Positions 1 through 4,293 of a stretch of DNA of 6,682 nucleotides are shown piece by piece. The DNA is from STD2-77 sp964503935 (GTDB lineage Bacteria; Patescibacteriota; Minisyncoccia; JAHIHE01; JAGLIN01): contig CAZDCJ010000047.1 of assembly GCA_964503935.1 (NCBI GenBank), forward strand, positions 1 to 6,682. The letters are read 5' to 3'. The notes under the pieces were generated by a model that saw only the letters and a program-made list of their open reading frames with translations, was not told the DNA's origin and made no database searches. Position 1 is the first letter of the stretch. Each line of letters begins with the position of its first letter. Position numbers and translations under genes: made by a program.

Positions 1-366
1 TATTTCGCTATCGATATCAAGACGGCTTTTTCCAAATATCATATGGTAAAAGCGCCGCAGGGCGGACCAGAAGAGGTGATACGGAGTCTCCGGCTGATAA
101 TCGGGGGCGGAGTGCCGCTGGAACTCCGGACCACGGTCGCGCCGAGAGTGGTGACGGTGGAGGATTTCGATGAGATTATCCGGAAATTGGGGATAGAGGG
201 GGAGAATATCTTGTCTCGTCTGTATCGCTATGGCGTACAGGCCTTCAGGCCGCAAAAATGCCTTGATAAGGAATTTGAGAAGATGGATCCGTATGGCGAT
301 GAAGTGCTGGAGGAAATCGCAGTAAAGCTGCGGACGCAGTGTCCGCGGGTAGATGTGATAAAATGA
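1..366 (+). CDS. nrdG: Radical SAM activase, anaerobic ribonucleoside-triphosphate reductase activating protein-like (C-terminal part)
   Basis: The reading frame is open from base 1, so the gene begins outside the window; the internal ATG at 43 is not its start. The visible 121 residues begin YFAIDIKTAFSKY, matching the 'DIKxP...KY' strand that follows the radical SAM core in NrdG-type activases. Then come ELRTTVAPRVV (the family's 'EFRTTV.P' strand), a helical stretch, and GVQAFRPQKCLD, which matches the 'LQ.FRP' segment near the C-terminus. The C-terminus at VDVIK looks complete. Members of this family use a 4Fe-4S cluster and S-adenosylmethionine to install the glycyl radical on the anaerobic class III ribonucleotide reductase. 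The diagnostic CxxxCxxC cluster motif would lie upstream and cannot be checked, so another radical SAM activase subfamily is possible. No terminator with a T-tract follows; the next sequence is a repeat cluster. Confidence 0.8.
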   Translation, partial: YFAIDIKTAFSKYHMVKAPQGGPEEVIRSLRLIIGGGVPLELRTTVAPRVVTVEDFDEIIRKLGIEGENILSRLYRYGVQAFRPQKCLDKEFEKMDPYGDEVLEEIAVKLRTQCPRVDVIK

Positions 367-376
367 GGGTTGACTC

Positions 377-423
377 TTACCCCCCCCCTCGCCCCGACCT
401 TCTTCCGGTAGGAGAGGGGGTAA
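377..423. repeat. C-rich imperfect palindrome (intergenic repeat type A)
   Basis: Bases 377-384 (TTACCCCC) pair with 416-423 (GGGGGTAA), and CTC at 388-390 pairs with GAG at 412-414, around a loop containing CTTCCGG. A run of nine C lies at 380-388. No T-run follows on either strand, so it is a poor intrinsic terminator despite its place after the activase gene. The general form (C-rich arm, GACCTTC..., G-rich arm) resembles the palindromic REP-like elements dispersed in many bacterial genomes. That resemblance is from memory, and genome copy number cannot be seen here. Confidence 0.55.
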
Positions 424-475
424 AATAGTATCACATTACCAGAGGAGAAGAATGGTTTCCTTCTAGAGAGGAGTG

Positions 476-518
476 TTCCCGGATCAAGTCCAGGGTAAAC
501 TCCCGGCGGGGTGTGTTT
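476..518. repeat. GGATCAAGTCC hairpin and adjoining palindrome (intergenic repeat type B)
   Basis: CCCGGA at 478-483 pairs with TCC-A-GGG at 489-495 around a 5-nt loop, with one bulged A. The core GGATCAAGTCC is an imperfect palindrome seen in dispersed repeats of several bacterial groups (recollection). A second weaker hairpin follows immediately (CCC 502-504 with GGG 508-510, flanked by AAAC 497-500 and GTTT 515-518). No ORF with coding character covers it. Confidence 0.5.
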
Positions 519-544
519 GATAAGAATCAAAAAGGCTGGTTGCC

Positions 545-590
545 GATGAGATTGCTACGCTTTCGCTACCGCTCAATCTTGCAATGACAA
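545..590. repeat. GAGATTGC...GCAATGAC element (intergenic repeat type C)
   Basis: AGATTG at 549-554 pairs perfectly with CAATCT at 574-579. The intervening pyrimidine-rich loop contains CGCT-type repeats (CTACGCTTTCGCTACCGCT), and GCAATGAC follows at 581-588. This layout matches the dispersed intergenic repeat with 'GAGATTGCTTCG...GCAATGAC' ends that is common in bacterial genomes. It lies just upstream of the promoter for the DUF167-comEC unit. Confidence 0.55.
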
Positions 591-614
591 GACATGTATC
601 ATTCCTCGGAATAA

Positions 615-623
615 TGTTATAAT
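615..623 (+). promoter_or_regulatory. Extended -10 promoter of the DUF167-comEC-MBL unit
   Basis: TGT-TATAAT at 615-623 is a perfect TGn-extended -10 element. A start of transcription would be expected near 630, giving a leader of about 19 nt before the ATG at 649. No good -35 hexamer lies at the right spacing (bases 593-600 read CATGTATC), which is tolerated with extended -10 promoters. It is the only strong promoter-like sequence before the three-gene unit. Confidence 0.55.
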
Positions 624-648
624 TCCTATAGGTTCTTAATATAAACCT

Positions 649-915
649 ATGAAATTCAATTGCAAAGTCATAACGAGGTCTTCCAGGAACGAAGTCGTGG
701 GACTTGAGAAGCTTTCGAGGCTGGGCTTGGATTTTGTCCGCAAAGACCAGGACATGCCGGAAGTCAGAGTCTATACAAAGGCGGTGCCGGTAGACGGGAA
801 GGCGAACAAGGAAGTCATAAGCCTTCTTGCGGAAGCTATGGGAAAGCCGAAGAGCAGGATAAGGATCGTGAAGGGGGAGACTTCGAATAAGAAAGTCATC
901 GAAGTAGATGACTAG
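649..915 (+). CDS. DUF167 (YggU-like) family protein
   Basis: This 88-residue protein has the hallmarks of the DUF167/YggU family: an N-terminal KVITRSSRNEVVG strand, the central VRVYTKAVPVDGKANKEVI motif (family 'v.v.A.P.dGkAN..li'), then LLAEAMGKPKSRIRIVKGETSNKKVIEV ('LA..l...ks.v.iv.G..sr.K.v.i'). Length matches the usual 75-105 residues. The family is a small alpha/beta fold of unknown biochemical role. The ATG at 649 fits the family N-terminus and sits about 19 nt after a predicted transcription start. There is no Shine-Dalgarno sequence before it (upstream bases are TTAATATAAACCT). Its stop overlaps the start of the ComEC channel gene by 8 nt, so the two are probably co-translated. Confidence 0.88.
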   Translation: MKFNCKVITRSSRNEVVGLEKLSRLGLDFVRKDQDMPEVRVYTKAVPVDGKANKEVISLLAEAMGKPKSRIRIVKGETSNKKVIEVDD

Positions 916-2272
916 GGATAAGATATTCCTCGCGGGGGAATCCGCGTTTATTCTCGGAATATTCCTGTCTCCTTATTTCGCGGTGCAACTTTGGGCGACA
1001 TTCCTTCTGGCGGGGCTTATACTCGCGCTGATTTTTTTATCAGAGGAAGGAAAATGGCGGATATCATCCATAATCGTCCTTTTCCTCGCAATCGGCTTTG
1101 CCAGATATAGTTTCGCCGAAAAAGGAATTCCGACCGACGAGGAACTCGCTGCTTTGAGTGGCAAAGAGACAGAAATGGAGTGCGTGGTTGCGGGGATTCC
1201 GGAGCTGAAAGACGGAAAGCAGAAGATAATTCTAGAACCTCGCGGCGACGGTTCTTTCAAAGGCAGAGTATTGGTGTATACTGATCCTTATATAGACTAT
1301 TCTTATGGCGATAGGGTTATCCTGACGGGCAAGCCGTCCCTTCCGGAAAGTTTCGAAGAGTTTGATTATCGCGGGTATCTCCGGGGAAAAGGAATTTATC
1401 TAATATCTTACTACCCCTCTATCACAAAGACCGGAAGCTCAGGCGGATTTTATGGTCTCATATATTCGATCCGCAGCAGGGCGGACGAGAATATCGGGCG
1501 CATTCTTCCGTCTCCGGCGGGCAATATCGTAAGCGCGATGACGCTGGGTACGAAATCAGAGGAAACCGAAGAGGTCATGGAGGAATTCAATAAGACCGGT
1601 ACGAGTCATGTGATCGCCGTTTCCGGTTATCACATGGTAATCGTGGCCGCAATCCTCATTTTCTTATTGCAACATCTCGGCGTAGGGCGCATAAGGCGCT
1701 TCTATCTGGTCCTGCTCGGCATCTTCTGTTTCGTAATCCTGAGCGGTTCGCAATCTTCCGCTATACGGTCGGCTATCATGGCAGGCGTATTCCTGTTCGC
1801 GACGCAGATCGGACGAGGTGGAAATGCCTTTAGGATACTGATCTTCTCGGCGGCAGTAATGATTCTTGCGAATCCTTATATCCTTGCGGGAGATATCGGT
1901 TTCCAGCTGTCATTTCTCGCGACATTCGGTCTGGTAGCGATACTACCGATCCTTGAGAAGAGATGCGGGAAATTGCCGAAGCTTGCGGGAGTAAAAGGCA
2001 TACTGCTTACGACGCTTGCGGCACAAGTAGCGGTCTTCCCGATACTCCTTCTCAATTTCGGACAGTTTTCGCTCCTTTCATTCATCGCCAATATCCTTAT
2101 CCTTCCGACCGTACCGATCGTCATGATTGGAGGATTCCTGGTCATCGGCGCGAGTTTCGTAAATATTTTCCTGGCGAAGGTGATCGCTTTTCCGATATAT
2201 TTTCTGACAATGTATGAGATCGAGGTGGTTGATATCCTCTCGCGGACAGATTGGGGAATGATAAGATTCTAA
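908..2272 (+). CDS. comEC: ComEC/Rec2-type DNA-uptake channel (Competence domain, lacking the metallo-beta-lactamase domain)
   Basis: A 454-residue integral membrane protein. N-terminal hydrophobic helices (about 7-44 and 52-68) are followed by a soluble DUF4131-like beta-rich region (about 85-170) and a multi-helix Competence domain (about 200-435). Hallmark motifs are GTSHVIAVSGYHM at 231-243, SSAIRSAIMAG at 283-293 and DIGFQLSFLATFGL at 329-342, with the conserved Q373 and P378 of the next helix. ComEC carries incoming single-stranded DNA across the cytoplasmic membrane during transformation. Full-length ComEC proteins are roughly 700-800 residues because they also carry a C-terminal metallo-beta-lactamase domain; here that domain is in the next ORF, in the same frame beyond one TAA. 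The start overlaps the DUF167 stop by 8 nt and lacks a Shine-Dalgarno sequence. No comEA, comF or pilus gene is visible. Confidence 0.92.
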   Translation: MTRDKIFLAGESAFILGIFLSPYFAVQLWATFLLAGLILALIFLSEEGKWRISSIIVLFLAIGFARYSFAEKGIPTDEELAALSGKETEMECVVAGIPELKDGKQKIILEPRGDGSFKGRVLVYTDPYIDYSYGDRVILTGKPSLPESFEEFDYRGYLRGKGIYLISYYPSITKTGSSGGFYGLIYSIRSRADENIGRILPSPAGNIVSAMTLGTKSEETEEVMEEFNKTGTSHVIAVSGYHMVIVAAILIFLLQHLGVGRIRRFYLVLLGIFCFVILSGSQSSAIRSAIMAGVFLFATQIGRGGNAFRILIFSAAVMILANPYILAGDIGFQLSFLATFGLVAILPILEKRCGKLPKLAGVKGILLTTLAAQVAVFPILLLNFGQFSLLSFIANILILPTVPIVMIGGFLVIGASFVNIFLAKVIAFPIYFLTMYEIEVVDILSRTDWGMIRF

Positions 2273-2281
2273 ATCAAGCAT

Positions 2282-3130
2282 ATGCCAAAGAATAAGAGAT
2301 TATCCTATATCCTGTTGATATTCATCATCCTTCTGGTCGCGAGCATCTATGCGGACAAGAAAAGAGAAGGCGAGGTCAAGGGCAATCGGACAGAAGAAGT
2401 CCAGGCGGAGGTGATATTCTTCGATGTAGGGCAGGGGGATGCGATACTTATCCAGGAGGGGTGGTCGCAGATCCTTATCGACGGCGGAGACGGCCAGGAT
2501 ATCTTGAATCGGCTGGGAGAATCCATGCCGCTAGGAGACAGGAAGGTGGAATTTGTCGTCACGACTCACCCGGACGAGGATCATCTGGGGGGTCTCTTGA
2601 AAGTACTTGAATATTATGAGGTCGGGGAGATACTCGAGTCGGGTATTGAGTGCGAGAAGGACATCTGCGAGGAATGGGAAAGCCGGATCAGTGCCGAGAA
2701 TAGTACCGTAATCTCTGCCAAGCTGGGACAGGAGATAATCATGGGGGAGGATACTAAGCTCGTTGTCATCTATCCTTTCACGGAAATATCCGGACAGGAA
2801 TACGATAATGCCAACGAGGCTTCCTTGGTGCTGAAAGCTTCCGTAGAGGGAAGGACTTATCTCCTGACGGGAGATACGGAAAGTTCGGTAGAAAAGGCGC
2901 TCGTACAGAGCAATCTCGACCTCCGAGCGGATGTGCTCAAAGTGTCGCATCATGGTAGCAAGAGCGCGACTTCCGCAGAGTTCCTGATGGCAGTATCTCC
3001 GGAAAAGGCGGTCATCTCTGTGGGGGAGAATTCTTACGGACATCCCACCGATGAGGTCCTGACCAGGCTTCGTAATATGAATATAGAAATATATCGGACA
3101 GACGAGGCGGGGAGCATAGAATTCAAGTGA
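2282..3130 (+). CDS. ComEC-type metallo-beta-lactamase-fold hydrolase with N-terminal membrane anchor
   Basis: This 282-residue protein starts with one hydrophobic helix (about 8-24), a charged linker (26-40), then an MBL fold. The strand VIFFDVGQGDAILI (44-57) is the ComEC-C hallmark. Metal-binding residues are in THPDEDHLGG (95-104; H96, D98, D100, H101), LLTGD (D198) and VSHHGS (221-226; H223, H224), plus H254 in SYGHP. The NANEASLVL motif (176-184) is also typical. In full-length ComEC this domain follows the channel and is thought to degrade the non-transported DNA strand; the single anchor helix suits an extracytoplasmic placement. The ATG at 2282 lies 9 nt after the channel stop and has no Shine-Dalgarno sequence. 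The two ORFs share one frame, so this could be half of an interrupted gene or a naturally split partner. The metal site looks complete. Confidence 0.9.
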   Translation: MPKNKRLSYILLIFIILLVASIYADKKREGEVKGNRTEEVQAEVIFFDVGQGDAILIQEGWSQILIDGGDGQDILNRLGESMPLGDRKVEFVVTTHPDEDHLGGLLKVLEYYEVGEILESGIECEKDICEEWESRISAENSTVISAKLGQEIIMGEDTKLVVIYPFTEISGQEYDNANEASLVLKASVEGRTYLLTGDTESSVEKALVQSNLDLRADVLKVSHHGSKSATSAEFLMAVSPEKAVISVGENSYGHPTDEVLTRLRNMNIEIYRTDEAGSIEFK

Positions 3131-3179
3131 AATTGACCATTTGCGGTATTCGGTGTCCTGTATCACCTCCATGGCTGTA

Positions 3180-3208
3180 TTTACTTTTACCCGCCTTTCT
3201 GCTAGAAT
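3180..3208 (+). promoter_or_regulatory. Promoter of ndk (extended -10)
   Basis: TGC-TAGAAT at 3200-3208 is a TGn-extended -10, with TTTACT at 3180-3185 as a partial -35 (4 of 6 consensus) at exactly 17 bp. Transcription would start near 3215, leaving an A-rich leader of about 30 nt without a Shine-Dalgarno sequence. It lies in the 115-nt gap after the MBL gene, which shows no clear terminator. Confidence 0.6.
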
Positions 3209-3245
3209 TTGAATGTCTAAAAAGTAATAAATAAAGCTAAAAAGT

Positions 3246-3716
3246 ATGATGGAACGAACATTGGTCCTTATCAAACCGGATGCGGTACAGAGAAGCCTTC
3301 TGGGCGAGATTATCGGCAGATTCGAAAGGAAAGGCCTGAAGATATTAGGACTCAAGATGATGGAATTGGAGGATGTTGTCTTGGATGAACATTATTCGCA
3401 TTTGATCGGGAAGCCGTTTTTCCCGAAGATCAAGGAATTTATGAAGAGCACGCCGGTCGTGGCAATGGTATTGGAAGGAGTCGACGCCGTCGAAGCCGTG
3501 AGGATCATCGTCGGTCCGACGAAGGGACGGGCGGCGGACGCAGGCAGCATCCGCGGAGACCTCAGCATGAGCATCCAGACGAATGTTGTGCACGCATCGG
3601 ACTCGGTTGAGAACGCCAAGGCGGAAGTCGCGAGATTCTTCAAAGACGGCGAGATATTCTCATACGAGAAGGTGGATCTGGCTTTCGTATATTCCGATGA
3701 CGAGCTGAGCCAATAA
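3246..3716 (+). CDS. ndk: Nucleoside diphosphate kinase
   Basis: This 156-residue protein is a slightly long member of the NDP kinase family (bacterial proteins are usually 135-155). It shows ERTLVLIKPDAVQR at 3-16 with the substrate-binding K10, the HYSHLIGKPFF segment with Y50, SIRGDLSMSIQTNVVHASDS at 101-120, and a C-terminal aromatic strand. H116 is the phosphorylated active-site histidine. The residue after it is Ala where most family members have Gly (NxxHGSDS). The enzyme transfers the gamma phosphate from ATP to NDPs and dNDPs in the cytoplasm, balancing NTP and dNTP pools. ATG codons at 3246 and 3249 are both possible starts; the second gives the more standard N-terminus. The gene has its own promoter and appears monocistronic. 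Confidence 0.97.
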   Translation: MMERTLVLIKPDAVQRSLLGEIIGRFERKGLKILGLKMMELEDVVLDEHYSHLIGKPFFPKIKEFMKSTPVVAMVLEGVDAVEAVRIIVGPTKGRAADAGSIRGDLSMSIQTNVVHASDSVENAKAEVARFFKDGEIFSYEKVDLAFVYSDDELSQ

Positions 3717-3743
3717 GCCCTATGTCATTTCGGTTTTTTCATA

Positions 3744-3854
3744 TTGTCATTTCGAGCCAGGGGCGAGAAATTTATGGGCTAATGAATAAGATATGGATAT
3801 GATTGCCGATTCGATTCCCAGATATCTCAAACCTAAAGGCTTTCGAGATGACGA
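3744..3854. repeat. Inverted-repeat intergenic element with GTCATTTCGA / TCGAGATGAC ends
   Basis: GTCATTTCGA at 3746-3755 is inverted at 3843-3852 as TCGAGATGAC (one mismatch); the match extends loosely outward and inward (AGCC/GGCT). Ends of this kind ('GTCATTTCGA...GAGATGACGA') mark a small non-coding dispersed element seen in many bacterial genomes (recollection). The interior of about 85 nt has no ORF. A partial direct copy, TGTCATTTCG, lies 22 nt upstream at 3723-3732, and an 8-bp direct repeat GGCTAATG occurs at 3777-3784 and 3901-3908. The stretch 3717-3906 contains these repeats and nothing else I can identify. Confidence 0.55.
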
Positions 3855-4014
3855 AGGTGCGGAGTCTATGGCTTCTAGTCATGAAGTTTGCAAGCCAATA
3901 GGCTAATGTAATACGAGAAGTATCTTTGCATCGGCGAAAGGATCAAAGTTTCCTACTCTGAAGAGATTTTTTGCGGAACCTTACGGTGCTGGCCTGGCCG
4001 CGACGGCAGGAGTC

Positions 4015-4260
4015 ATGGTATTCTCGTGTCTCATGCCGTGGTTTTTCCAGATTGCCGATGGCACAGAATTCACTTTCGGACTCGTAATGCTCGTAACGCT
4101 GCTCTCCTATGGCCTGATGGTGTTCGTCCTTGCCATGTCCTTTGCTGCAAATCGGGGATGGAAGGCAGCTATCTCTGTAGTATATTATGAAGTAATCTGG
4201 ATGACGGCTATCGTTCTCTTATGCGCGACGCTTCTTCCGGCGTCGGTAATGATGTACTGA
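4015..4260 (+). CDS. Hypothetical small membrane protein, start uncertain
   Basis: I do not recognise this family. From the ATG at 4015 the 81 residues contain hydrophobic segments at about 1-13, 21-43 and 52-80 separated by short polar loops (QIADGTE, ANRGWK), so the product would be a three-helix membrane protein. The reading frame is open from 3907, and the codons just upstream of 4015 encode GAGLAATAG, which continues the first hydrophobic helix. The preceding residues (KFPTLKRFFAEPY) look like a basic cytoplasmic lead-in. No ATG, GTG or TTG is in frame between 3907 and 4015, so the true start is unclear: a rare start codon (CTG at 3958 or 3994, ATC at 3922), or a gene that lost its 5' end. 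The AGGAG at 4008-4012 is only 2 nt from the ATG, too close to be a normal ribosome site. It ends 33 nt before smc. Confidence 0.5.
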   Translation: MVFSCLMPWFFQIADGTEFTFGLVMLVTLLSYGLMVFVLAMSFAANRGWKAAISVVYYEVIWMTAIVLLCATLLPASVMMY

Positions 4261-4269
4261 CGGATCAGC

Positions 4270-4277
4270 TATAAAAT
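4270..4277 (+). promoter_or_regulatory. Possible -10 element before smc
   Basis: TATAAAAT at 4270-4277 offers overlapping -10 candidates (TATAAA, TAAAAT) and would give a leader of only about 10-12 nt before the ATG at 4294. No -35 hexamer or TGn extension supports it, so smc could instead be read through from upstream. Confidence 0.25.
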
Positions 4278-4293
4278 ATCTTAATCAAATCCC

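Noticed and set aside
377..423. C-rich hairpin as a terminator for the activase gene
   Set aside because: No T-run follows the stem on the plus strand (TAAAATAG), and none on the minus strand. A dispersed repeat explains it better.
228..530. Minus-strand 100-codon open frame across the activase 3' end and repeats
   Set aside because: About half of it is antisense to a recognisable radical SAM gene and the rest runs through palindromic repeats; no family resemblance.
3152..3167. GGTG...CACC hairpin after the MBL gene as a terminator
   Set aside because: Only four base pairs with an 8-nt loop and no T-tract after it.
2531..3355. Long open frame of 274 codons on the minus strand
   Set aside because: It lies opposite the MBL gene, crosses the ndk promoter and enters ndk; its translation shows no family motif, while the plus-strand genes have complete catalytic motifs. 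It is a mirror of coding bias.
3717..4014. Search for a tRNA, small RNA or riboswitch in the gap after ndk
   Set aside because: No cloverleaf, no CCA-like end and no recognised aptamer pattern; the only structure is the inverted-repeat element.
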